Below are positions 1 to 8,080 of a stretch of DNA of 17,500 nucleotides, piece after piece. The notes beneath the pieces were generated by a model. It saw nothing but the letters and a program-made list of their open reading frames with translations, had not been told where the DNA came from and did not search any database. The number at the start of each line of letters is the position of its first letter. Positions within the stretch are counted from its first letter, which is position 1. The position numbers were made by a program, and so were the translations under genes. This DNA is from Actinidia chinensis (Eukaryota > Streptophyta > Magnoliopsida > Ericales > Actinidiaceae): NCBI GenBank assembly GCA_009663005.1, contig VIGQ01001144.1:5001-22500 (forward strand), read 5' to 3'.

Positions 1-175
1 GTACTTAGTGGGGGCGAGAGTGATAGTTTCACGACCACGCTCATACGTACCTCTTATCAAGCAAGATGCCAAAGCCTAGATTGATTAGGTCGATTATCCT
101 TCTTCAAGAATTTAATCTTGAAATGTAGGGACAAAAAGGAGTGGAAACGTTTGCATATCATTTATCACGCCTCTC
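1..175 (+). pseudogene. RNase H domain end of Ty3 pol (fragment)
   Basis: Read across frames, this resembles the end of the retroelement RNase H domain: a YLVG..VIV strand near the start, a region matching the usual Asp-His turn but damaged by indels, then 'DAKPRLIRW'-like and 'EFNLE' remnants near 66-120. The next block, near 125-165, matches the conserved RDKKG...DHLSRL end, with a stop (tag at 126-128) in one frame. In plant Ty3 elements this domain removes the RNA strand of the RNA:DNA hybrid during reverse transcription. The start lies beyond the window edge. Several frame changes show it is dead. Confidence 0.7.
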
Positions 176-299
176 TTTTGAGCATCCACAGATACTCCCT
201 ATCTGTGAGATGTTCCCCTGTGAACAAATTTGTCTTGCAATGCGGTGAATCAGTCTTTATACAGTGGCATGCCGATGTAGCCAACTATTTGGCCACAAA

Positions 300-660
300 G
301 CAATAACCGTTCTAATTGGTTCTCAATGGAACAAAAAACGATTCGTTCCGGCTATTAAGACAATTCTTTGGGCCGAGCTATATTTGTTCTAAATATTGTT
401 CATCAGATCAGATTGTGAGGAGATGTGTACCTGATGATGAGTTCAAACAAAGTGTCATAAGATTTTGTGTTACTTTCTCAAGCCTGTGTGGGCCATTTTT
501 GTCATCAAAGAAAACTGTGGCGAAAATCTTACAATGGGCGGACGTATTGGTCCTCAATGTTCAAAGATGTTCATTTTTTTTGGTTAGCTTGTGGATAGAT
601 GTCAAAGGCTAGGTAGCCCTTACTAGTGAAACATATGGATCCCCTTAACTCCTATTCTCA
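300..660 (+). pseudogene. Integrase N-terminal HHCC zinc-finger region of Ty3 pol
   Basis: One frame, 316-612, carries a continuous recognisable stretch: a QFF..P/YI.KYCSSDQ segment, then IVRRCVPDDEF, then VIRFC.TF and SSKKTVAKIL. These match the segment of Athila/Tat polyproteins that precedes and includes the zinc-binding HHCC finger of integrase. Both expected histidines look damaged: the first is read as Val in the RFC-V-TF context, and a one-base shift disturbs the second. The remainder (YW.SMF..VHF.LAC and a Cys-containing tail, near 545-625) continues only after a frame shift, with a stop inside the second Cys pair. The finger would not fold or bind zinc in this copy. Confidence 0.8.
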
Positions 661-679
661 TTGTTTAGAAATTTTTTGA

Positions 680-1105
680 TTGTTGGGGCATTTACTTCAT
701 ATCATGGTACCATTTCCTAGTTCTTTTGGATACTTTAACAATCTTCGTGGCTTGATTATTTCAAAATGGGGGGGGTTATAGGCTATCCCTGCACGAACCA
801 ATGAACCATCAAGTTATTGTCAAATTCTTAAAAGAATGCCATTTTCTCCCTCGGTTTGGTATGTTCTCGAGCCCCCCATCATAAGTGATGTGGAATTCTA
901 TTTTTGTCATAAGCCAATGGGGGTAACTCATGAAAAATATGGAATTATTCATAAGGTTGGCAGCAACCTATCATCCCCAGACCCAATGCCAAGTAAAGTT
1001 GGCAAACCGAGAGTTAATAAAAGTTTTAGAAACATTGTTAATCCTAACCGAAAAATTTTGGTCCTTAAGGGTTGGTGGACTCTTTATGGGCATTAGAACA
1101 GCTTT
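680..1105 (+). pseudogene. Integrase catalytic core (rve) of Ty3 pol, inactivated
   Basis: The integrase core joins element cDNA to the host genome using a D,D,E triad. Here the first Asp, expected in a WGIDF context, reads Tyr (TAC, 693-695). The second Asp survives in IISD (GAT, 887-889). The Glu survives in LANREL (GAG, 1011-1013), but in a different frame from the second Asp. Other anchors are PFPSSFG (near 708-730), AIPARTN (near 783-803), HKPM (near 910) and YHPQT. A stop lies between the SKW and AIPARTN motifs. With one catalytic residue replaced and several frameshifts, this copy is dead. Confidence 0.87.
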
Positions 1106-1670
1106 ACAAGACCATCTTAGGGTCTCTCCTTATAGGCTTATTGTGTACGGAAAGGCGTGCCACCTTCTGGTAGAGATAGAACAAAGGTTATTGGGCCATC
1201 CGTCATTCAATGAGAATCTTGAGGAAGCAGGCTCTCTTCGAAAATTGCCAACTAAATGAACTTGAGGAACTAAGAATGATGCTTACTAAAATGCAAAAAT
1301 TTCAAAGGCCCAAATGAAAATTCGTCCTGACCAACAAATTCATCATAAAACATTTCATGTTGGTCAAAAGGTTTCTCTCTACAATTCTTGATTACCTCTT
1401 GTTTTAGGAAAATTGAGAAGTAGATGTCCAGCCTCATATCAGATCAACGAAATCTTTCCCTATGGTTGCTATTGAAGTACAAAAAAAAAAAACCGAAGAT
1501 GACATGTTTTTTTTTCAAAGCAACGGCAAAGTTAAAGCCTATTTTGAGTCTTTCCGTGTCGAGGTTGATTGCGGTGGATCTCATTGATCCCCCATCATGG
1601 TTTGAATCTCCTCAGGTTTTGTCCCCGTCTTCCCTTGATTTCTTACTTTGAGGACAATGCAACCTCTTAG
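1105..1670 (+). pseudogene. Integrase C-terminal domain and end of Ty3 pol
   Basis: The stretch continues from the core with SPYRL, VYGKACHL and an ELEELR segment (near 1259-1276). Remnants of HVGQKV.LYNS (near 1360-1390), GKLRSR (near 1408-1425), the basic FPYG strand and an FRVEVD...DLIDPPSW end (near 1552-1600) follow. Two poly-A/T tracts, at 1480-1491 and 1508-1515, coincide with frame changes. Just after the coding end comes a TTTGAGGACAATGCAAC motif (1649-1665), resembling the sequence usually found after pol in this lineage and followed by a G-rich stretch. This domain normally binds DNA nonspecifically; here it is only a relic. Confidence 0.75.
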
Positions 1671-3444
1671 TTGGTGGGTAGGCGAGCATGTTATGAGATC
1701 ATTCTTTATACTTTTTTTTTTATTTTTTGGTAGGTTTATGTTTTTATAATTGTAATATTGTAGTTTGATTTGTTATTTTTTCTTTTCGTTGATTGTTCCT
1801 ATATAAAAACAAATTAAAAAAAAAAGTGATTGAGTATTTTCTATTAAACCTTGTTATGTTTGATTGAGTAATTTCAGGTATTATCTTGGATTGATCTATC
1901 TTCTTGTCCCCCTTAGAAATTTTCCGGTAAATGGTTTGATGTATCAGATGATTCGATACTATAGATTGTATTTCTCCCACTTTTTCTATAACTTTTTCAG
2001 TTTATTAATTGTGATTAGAAGTTTTAGAGATTATCTTTTAAGGACATAAGCCTCTATTCATGTTAATTGAAATCTTGTGATGCGATACGTTGCCTCATGC
2101 ATACACTAAGTTGGAATGGATAATTGATTCATCTTTGTGTCGTGAAAAATTACAAGTTTTTTTTCATAAATCCATAAATAAAAGAGAGTCTACAACATCG
2201 CTGTACAACTGCATGCTAATATGACCTCTTTACTTATCTCTCGTGTGCATGCGTATCCTTTTATAAGATGGAGGATTGTCCTTGTGAGTTTTTAGAGAGC
2301 CTAATAATCGTTTTTCAGAGTGATTAACATTTAGTCAAGGGCTTTGATTGATCTTCATTCATTTGAATAGTACTTATCTAACTTTATTTTGGTTTATATG
2401 TTGAGTATTACTTGGAGTTATTGACACCTTATATACTCTTGAGTTTTTGATTTGATGTGTTTTTCTGCGGATTTAAAAGTACAAGCCATTTCATTACATT
2501 GAGTCCAGTCTTAATTTATCGTTTCCTTTCTCGATATTCGATACACAAGTTTAAAAATTTACATGCTAAATTTCAGAGTTGATGCATTTCTCTTATACAG
2601 TATTTAATTGAAAAGTATGGAGTGGACAGTAAAGAAAAGAAGAAGAAAAAATGATGAAAAGGCCGTTTAGAAAAAAATAAAAAATTAGAAGTTTGACAAG
2701 TGACATTTGATTGATCATCATGTTGTAATGCACATGAATATGTTGAAACCTATTCCCCGCTTTCCATCCTCTTCATAGCTCTTCTTTCTTCACCATCCAT
2801 AATGGCCAACATCCGAAATTACATGAATCTTAAATCAAAGTGCGTATAAAGTCATCACTGGTCATTCTCTAATTGTGCTTAAATAGTAAATATTCTTTCA
2901 TGAAACTATGTCAAGTCGATCTACTTACAATTTACTAAACCGATCTTTTTGAGTTTCGGGATTGCTCTACTTGCATATCTTTTATAATTTACTCTTAAAA
3001 TGAGCTTTCCATTGAGATCCCCTGTGTTCTATATATAATTGAGTTATGCTTGTTGAGACTGTGGAATCGAAGCAAAAGGTAACAATTGCCATGTGTGGAG
3101 ATGGTAGAGTTGTTTATGTCATTGATAGTGGTAATACATGTGATGTTCTCTCTTCAATCTTTTATGTCTTTAACTTGCATGATTCATGATTTAGGTGGGT
3201 TCGAGATTTCTTTGAATGAGTTATTGCAGACCATTGTAATCTGATATATTAGTTTTTACATGACATGATTCGATGTTTGTGGGTGTCATCACCTGGAAAC
3301 CCCTCACGAGACAACCACTCCGTCACTAGGGGTTTAAAAGGCTTGGGCAAAAGTTAAATGCATCCGTGACTCCTACGAAAGTGGAGATTATCCTTTATAT
3401 TTTTTATAGTTTTTGCTAGGGCCTAGCAAAATGCAGTTGGGGGA
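1671..3444 (+). other. Non-coding spacer between pol and putative 3' LTR of the Ty3 relic
   Basis: This stretch of about 1.8 kb is AT-rich with no open frame of note. Athila/Tat elements commonly carry a long spacer or a decayed extra gene (env-like in some Athila) between pol and the 3' LTR. Fragments here look like that spacer: an AG-rich patch near 2628-2690, a Cys/Pro-rich-looking 'cctattccccgctttccatc' block near 2750, and the segment near 3050-3130. No env-like protein can be read. The assignment to the same element rests on position and on the polypurine-like motif at its right end. Confidence 0.5.
3417..3444 (+). promoter_or_regulatory. Polypurine-tract-like motif before putative 3' LTR
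   Basis: The motif runs GCTAGGGCCTAGCAAAATG then CAGTTGGGGGA and is followed directly by TGTGAT. Athila/Tat elements typically show a 'gactagcaaa...agtttggggg' sequence just before a 3' LTR that begins with TG; the similarity is by memory. The run of five G and a final A at 3439-3444 is a plausible plus-strand primer site. The first part also contains the palindrome CTAGGGCCTAG. Confidence 0.5.
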
Positions 3445-3767
3445 TGTGATTACGTAAATGTTGTAGCAATCATACTCACCAACTCTAGAAAAAAATAAAT
3501 CAATGATACTCCTCTCTAGATTGATTTTCCTCTTTTGATCTTTGATCTTTTACAAATAAAGCTCACATGAATGATCAAGAGTTGAGTCATTTTTTTACAA
3601 GTGTAAATGAATTATGCACTTTTAATGTCTTCTTAACAACCCCAAGAATTCATTTTATAGCCCAAAATGAGTTTATAACTGTTGCAAGCAGTAAATGCCT
3701 CTCAACTACCCGGTTTGCTTTTGAACTCAGCCGTTGGATCTGCAATTTGACGGCTCATGATTTAAAA

Positions 3768-4210
3768 CTGGAACTTAGGACCTGACTAAGGTCCGGCCTA
3801 TTTGAACTTTAGACGTCCTAACTTTCTTAGGTTCGTTCCCAAATCCTTCTGTTCAAACTTAGGTCTTCAGCTCTTGAAACTTAGGTCAGCACTTCTCAAA
3901 CTTAGGTCATCCGCTTTTGAACTTAGGACGTCTAACTTTTTTTGGTCTCTCCAAACCTTCTGATTAAACATAGGATGTCAACTTAGACCTCTCCTAACTG
4001 AATTTTAGGTGTCAGCCAAACCTTATGTCCAAACTTTGATGTCAACTTTAGGTCGTCCGAAACTTGAACTTGAACGTCCTGTTTTGAAAGTTAGGTTGTC
4101 CTAACTTTCTTAGGTTGGCAGCCAAACTTTCTGTCCACACTTTAGGATGTCAACTTCAGAATTAGGATGTTCAGCTTCAAACGTAGGATGTCAACTTCCG
4201 GACGTCCGAA
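3768..4210 (+). repeat. Degenerate short-repeat field (AACTTAGG / GTC motifs) in the candidate LTR
   Basis: The segment contains many imperfect copies of an AACTTAGGTCGTC-like word spaced about 25-40 bases apart. There is also a longer-range repeat: GTCCTAACTTTCTTAGGTT occurs at 3815 and again at 4098, followed in both by related CCAAA...TTCTGT...ACTT sequence, a spacing of 283 bases. Copies are diverged and differ in spacing. Such fields are common in plant LTRs, where they may have arisen by replication slippage. Confidence 0.7.
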
Positions 4211-4256
4211 CCTATGAATCGTTGCTGCAGTTTTGACATTTCTTATTTTTCTTTTC

Positions 4257-4262
4257 AATAAA
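4257..4262 (+). promoter_or_regulatory. AATAAA, possible LTR polyadenylation signal
   Basis: A canonical AATAAA lies about 0.8 kb into the candidate LTR, after the repeat field. It is a common hexamer in AT-rich DNA, so the role is inferred only from position. Confidence 0.25.
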
Positions 4263-4791
4263 CAATATCGTTAATCATATCAATTGAATTGTAGCTTTGT
4301 TTGAATCCTCCATAAGTTCCATGAGCTTGTAACATTAGTTTTGACTTGTGAAAACTTATGGATTATAAAATTTGACCGAGTTTGCGAGACGTTGTTTTAG
4401 TTGACCCTCTTTCATGGCCTATTTTGGACTATCTCTTATACAAGTGATTTGCAAAGTATATTTTAAATAATCGTTTAGAATACGTATGTTTCAAATCATA
4501 AAATCGATTAAATTTTGTGTCTAACATCATCTTAACCATGGTTATAACATTGCGTATGAATTAGTAGCATGGTGATACCATAACCATATCTCTAACGCTT
4601 TACTTGTGCAAATCTCTAGTGCAATTTTAAGAATCAATACTTATTTTCAATGATAGTGCTTGACTAACTAGGTTTTACTCCGAAATTGAAACCATGTGCT
4701 TAGACCGACGAGTCCCCAAGCGTACGTATATTCACAATACTGGGTGCCAGAGATGGAGCCAAAAAAATGTCAAGAGGGTCAAACTCTTGAA

Positions 4792-5496
4792 ATTGTACGT
4801 AATTTTGTCACTTGTCCATATTTGTTGAATAAAGAATACTTAAATTGTCGCTAATCTAAAAGTATTATCTATTACCGCATACAAATTTGATTTACCAACT
4901 GATCCCGATAATTTTTCATATTTTGAAAGCGATAAATGAATCGTTTAAACAGAGAATAAATAAAGAATGATTTTCATTATTATTTTAATTATTTGTTTGA
5001 ATGTTCTAATGTGCAGTTATAATGTATTTTTGCCACATGTTCGCAATGGCCCAATGCAAACAGAGATTCGAACTTGGATAAAAAAACAACTAGTTCACAT
5101 TGCAGGATCTTTGAGAAATTTGTCTTATACCACCCTAACACCCCTCCTCCCTCAATACGGGATTGAGCAGCCCTATTGAACCTTCTTGCTTCTCTTATGG
5201 CCAGGACGCACTTATCTATATATTAAGGTCTTGGTCCAATATCCAGCAAGGCGTAAATTATTAGCTAATCAAGAGAGCAAGCGTATGCGTCCACAAAGTT
5301 AATCAAGCATCTATTGAAAATAGAGAATTAAACATATAATGAATTTTAAGTTTCAATTGGTACTCTCCGTCAGGAGAGAAGTTTTTCATTGGTAACAATC
5401 AAGGCATATCTATTCATGCAATTATCAGCTTTTCAAAAATTAAACAGAGAATGAATTTCAATTTTTCAATAAATCCATTGAAAAAAAACCATACCA
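4792..5496 (+). repeat. Tandem duplication of about 0.7 kb, copy A
   Basis: This is the first of two head-to-tail copies. Shared landmarks in order are TTGAATAAAG, CTGATCCCGATAATTTTTC, AGAGATTCGAACTTGG, GGGATTGAGCAGCCC, CAATATCCAGCAAGGCG and GAGAATGAATTTCAATTTTTC. Differences from copy B are mostly single-base gains or losses, many in short homopolymers. Copy A lacks the 'acagaggcgggttgg...' insert found in B near 6008-6055. No conserved open frame survives in both copies, arguing against a coding gene. The boundary is placed where both copies reach CCATACCA. Confidence 0.9.
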
Positions 5497-6182
5497 ATTG
5501 TTGTACTTGTCTATTTGTTGAATAAAGAAATACTTAAATTGTGCGCTAATCTAAAAGTAATTATCTATACCGATACATTTTGATTTACAACTGATCCCGA
5601 TAATTTTTCATATTTTGAAAGCGATAATGAATCGTTAAACAGAGAATTAAATAAAGAATGAATTTCATTATTATTTTAATGTATTTGTTTGAATGTGTTC
5701 TTCTAATGGGCAAGTTGATATGTATTTTTGCCACAATTTTCGCAATGGCCCATGGCAAACAGAGATTCGAACTTGGAGATAAAAAACACATTTCATTGCA
5801 GGATCTTGGATATTTTGTCCTTACCGATCCTCCCTCACGGGATTGAGCAGCCCATTGAACCTTCTGCTTCTCTTAGGCAGGACTCACTTATCTTATTATT
5901 AGGCTGTTCCAATATCCAGCAAGGCGTAATTATAGCTAATCAAGAGGCAAGCTTATGCGTTCCACCACAAGTTAATCAAGGCATCTATTGAAAAATAGAG
6001 AATTAACAGAGGCGGGTTGGGGTAATGTTACTTTTTTCATTGTGCTGTCCTCTTCGTCTAGGAGAGAAGTTTTCAATTGTAACAATCAAGTGCATTTCTA
6101 TTCATGGCAGCTTATCAAAGCTTTCAAAAATAAACAGAGAATGAATTTCAATTTTTCAATAATCAATTGAAAAACCATACCA
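5497..6182 (+). repeat. Tandem duplication of about 0.7 kb, copy B
   Basis: This is the second head-to-tail copy, directly abutting copy A, with the same landmarks in the same order. It ends at CCATACCA (6175-6182), after which sequence unrelated to copy A's continuation follows. Within the first roughly 180 bases I count about 11 single-base indels but only 2 or 3 substitutions relative to copy A. That pattern is unlike ordinary neutral divergence and resembles sequencing error. Confidence 0.9.
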
Positions 6183-6525
6183 CTTATGACAATTATTTTT
6201 AAAATTTCACAAATAATCAACCTCATCATTTCCGTCTCAATTTCTTCAAATTAACAAATCAAACACTTTCTTTCTTTACTATCTGTACTGATAATAATGC
6301 ATTGACACAAAGAAAAAAAATTTTCAATCAAATCCAAAAATCCATACACGTTAGGGCTCGAGATTCTAATAGGAACTCTTTTAGGGGTCGACCGTCTATG
6401 GGTCATTGGGTCGCCATTCAACCCTTGTGTTTGCTTTCAATCTGTTCGGACAACATGATAAAGAATCGAAGAGGATATATGGTAGGGTTCAATTTTTTGA
6501 GAGAAATCGCATCTTTTGGCTTTTA

Positions 6526-6700
6526 CAGAGAGAGACTAGAGAGAACCAGAGAACGAGAGAACGAGAGAGCAGAGAGAGAATAGAGAGAGACAACTAGAGA
6601 ATAAGAGAGTAGAGAGATAGATGACTTGAACTAGAGAAAAATAAGAGAACAAAGAGATACCGAGAGTGAGAGCCAGAGAATGAGAGGGAGAGAGAGAGAG
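6526..6700. repeat. GA-rich low-complexity tract
   Basis: The tract is dominated by GAGA with interspersed A, C and T, such as AGAGAACGAGAGAACGAGAG, ending in a purer GAGAGAGAGAG run near 6688-6700. The short Arg/Glu-rich open frames in it are a product of the repeat. It looks like an old, interrupted microsatellite. Confidence 0.92.
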
Positions 6701-6725
6701 TTGAGTCTAATTTTTATTTTATTGG

Positions 6726-7045
6726 TAAATTACTAATTTTTGGTTGGGTTAAATTGTATTTATGGTATATTTTGGGGGTAAATTATTAATTTTTGGGGGG
6801 ATCAAAATTTGTATTTGTGGTATATTTTGGAGTAAATTACTAATTTTTTATGGGGTCAAAATTGTATTTATTATATATTCTAGGGATAAATTACTAATTT
6901 TTTATGGGGTCAAAATTGTATTTATGGTATATTTGGGTTAAATTACTAATATTTATGAGGTCAAAATTGTATTTATTATATATTCTAGGGATAAATTACT
7001 AATTTTTGTGGGTCAAAATTGTATTTATTACAAATGTTCAAGGGC
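6726..7045. repeat. Tandem array, about 53-bp unit, six copies
   Basis: A TAAATTAYTAATTTTT word recurs at 6726, 6779, 6833, 6887, 6939 and 6992 (spacing 52-54 bases). Each copy is followed by a (G)GGTCAAAATTGTATTTAT word. The last four units alternate between two spacer types (GGTATATTTTGG-like and ATATATTCTAGGGA-like), so there is a hint of a two-unit, 106-bp higher-order repeat. The GGGTCAAA word also occurs at the left end of the same candidate DNA element, suggesting the array grew from its subterminal sequence. Confidence 0.9.
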
Positions 7046-7074
7046 TAAAAGTGTAACAATATTTTTTTTACTAT

Positions 7075-7090
7075 GGGATCAATTGATCCC
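7075..7090. repeat. Perfect 16-bp palindrome near the right end of the hAT-like element
   Basis: GGGATCAATTGATCCC is a perfect palindrome 27 bases inside the proposed right end. Subterminal palindromic or repeated motifs are often transposase binding sites in hAT elements; that role here is inference. Confidence 0.6.
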
Positions 7091-7117
7091 ACTTACCCCT
7101 CATTACCTCTGCCCCTG

Positions 7118-7530
7118 TGTGCGACGATATTCAAGTCAGTATGGGTTTTAATTTGTGGTATAGTTCGATTTGGGGACCCTAAATTAGAGTTTTCTAAAGC
7201 TAGTTTTTCTATCATGATTATATAAATTCGGGATGTTATTTATTTAATTTCTGCATTGTGGACATTATGATCGATATTTTCCTTAATGTTTTTCCCAATT
7301 TTCAAAATCTAATATAGAGGTAACATTGGGGAATGATGAAAATGGTTGTGGTATCAAATCCAAGAAATCAACCTTTAAACTGAAGATGTTGACTCTGTTT
7401 TGGTTTTAGTTTTGGTTATTGAGTTTCTCTGTTTTGGTTTTGGTTTTGGTTATTGAGTTTTTTTTTAATTAGTTGTTCAAAATTTATATTTTTATTTTTA
7501 TTTTTAATTTTTAATTATTTAATTTGGAAA
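7118..7530. other. AT-rich spacer with a 34-bp dimer
   Basis: No gene is visible. The only structure is the 34-bp dimer (7393-7460) and the T-rich run that follows it. If the candidate hAT-like element is real, this is the right-hand side of the site it entered, continuing from sequence left of 4748. Confidence 0.6.
7393..7460. repeat. Two tandem 34-bp units, one mismatch
   Basis: The units at 7393-7426 and 7427-7460 both run CTCTGTTTTGG...GGTTATTGAGTTT and differ at one base (TTTTAG against TTTTGG). They contain internal TTTTGG repeats. There are no indels between the units, unlike the larger duplications in this window, so this looks like a genuine recent slippage event. Confidence 0.92.
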
Positions 7531-8080
7531 AGGGCACGGTTATTGCGTCGAGGCTTTTTGTTTGAGCCACGACACTTTTCTACTTTTTTTTTTTTGACAT
7601 ATTTATCCTCTTATTGCACTCTCTTCATACGAAAAATATGAAGTATGAACCATGCAGCCTCCAGTTTTTGGGTCGGCCTCCTCGCTACTTTCCGTTTACT
7701 ACTACAGACCTACCGTTGTCTCTCCTTCATAGATGAGTTGCCGACGACAGTAGATCTACTTGTCTCTGTTCTATCTTCTCTCTTTAATAGCCTAGTGATG
7801 TAGGAATTTGCCGATGAGGAACTGTTTTGAGTTTCACCGATATGGCAAGTTGATGTTGACAAGCAATGGATCTAAAGAATCCATAGATTAATGGTAGCGG
7901 AGTCATACGCAAGTGCGAAACCATGGATCAGAGATTCAGAAGTTGTTGGCAGAGGAGCCTATCGCTGTTTTGTCATGCAATTAGAGGGTAAAAATGTCAA
8001 AAGGAATCGATACCAGGGTAAAAAGGTCAAATAGGAGCAATGGTCGTGGCTCAACCTAAGACTTGTGGCATTATCTTTTC
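7531..8080. mobile_element. Foldback / MITE-like element with long imperfect inverted ends
   Basis: The left arm (about 7531-7620) and right arm (about 7976-8080) are imperfect inverted repeats. Shared words are GAGCCACGAC (7564-7573) against GTCGTGGCTC (8044-8053), and GACATATTTATCCTCTTATT (7596-7615) against the reverse complement of AATTAGAGGGTAAAAATGTC (7979-7998). The right arm has about 20 extra bases between the two blocks. The roughly 0.35-kb interior is non-coding. Long diverged inverted ends fit a MULE-type MITE or a foldback element. I could not identify a clean target duplication, because both flanks are low-complexity. Confidence 0.55.

Larger units (their letters stand above)
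1..1670 (+). mobile_element. Decayed Ty3-type (Athila/Tat-like) LTR retrotransposon, 3' half of pol
   Basis: The stretch reads, in the usual order, as the RNase H end, connection, HHCC zinc finger, integrase core and integrase C-terminal domain of a plant Ty3 polyprotein. The reading frame changes roughly every 50-200 bases and several in-frame stops occur, so no functional protein is possible. Diagnostic remnants include DQIVRRCVPDDEF (near 405-445), PFPSSFG (near 708-730), YHPQT (near 969-983) and SPYRL.VYGKACHL (near 1123-1165). The phrase YGKACHL followed by a Leu/Glu-rich linker is characteristic of the Athila/Tat side of Ty3 elements; this comes from family knowledge, not an alignment I could run. 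The element enters the window from the left, so the 5' LTR, gag, protease and RT lie outside it. Assignment to Ty3 is secure; the lineage is likely. Confidence 0.9.
3445..4736 (+). repeat. Candidate 3' LTR of the Ty3 relic
   Basis: The candidate LTR begins TGTGAT immediately after the polypurine-like motif and can be closed at ...TTCACA near 4736, giving about 1.3 kb, a normal size for this lineage. It holds no coding sequence, a field of CTTAGGTC-type repeats (3768-4210) and an AATAAA at 4257-4262 that could be the polyadenylation signal. The partner LTR is outside the window, so the ends cannot be verified by pairing. Just right of the proposed end is TGGGTGCC, weakly like the TGGCGCC start of a primer-binding site; if real, a second internal region or tandem LTR arrangement would follow. 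The end position is the least certain part. Confidence 0.38.
4748..7117. mobile_element. Candidate non-autonomous hAT-like DNA element (CAGRGR...-type ends)
   Basis: The left end reads CAGAGATGGAGCC (4748-4760). The right end read on the minus strand begins CAGGGGCAGAGG (7117 leftward). Both look like decayed versions of the CAGGGGCGGAGCC terminus of many plant hAT-type non-autonomous elements, usually followed by a GGGTCAAA-type subterminal sequence. GGGTCAAA is present on the left (4776-4783), and repeated GGGGTCAAAATTG motifs lie near the right end. Flanking candidates for an 8-bp target duplication are CTGGGTGC (4740-4747) and CTGTGTGC (7115-7122); the second overlaps the element end by three bases. 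The 2.37-kb interior has no transposase. The ends match each other at only 7 of 13 positions, so this is plausible rather than proven. Confidence 0.45.

Noticed and set aside
1744..2049. Overlapping open frames on both strands in the AT-rich region after pol
   Set aside because: They are low-complexity AT sequence with no conserved residues, and the region fits a retroelement spacer.
5040..5075. AGAGATTCGAACTTGG (both duplicate copies) looks like part of a tRNA T-arm on the minus strand
   Set aside because: No acceptor, D-arm or anticodon arm can be folded around it on either strand.
6302..6597. Arg/Glu-rich open frames of 63-93 codons
   Set aside because: They arise from translating the GA-rich low-complexity tract and carry no independent signal.
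4748..7117. CRISPR-like or phage-type array from the regularly spaced 53-bp units
   Set aside because: The units are directly adjacent and continuous, with no unique spacers, in a plant transposon context.
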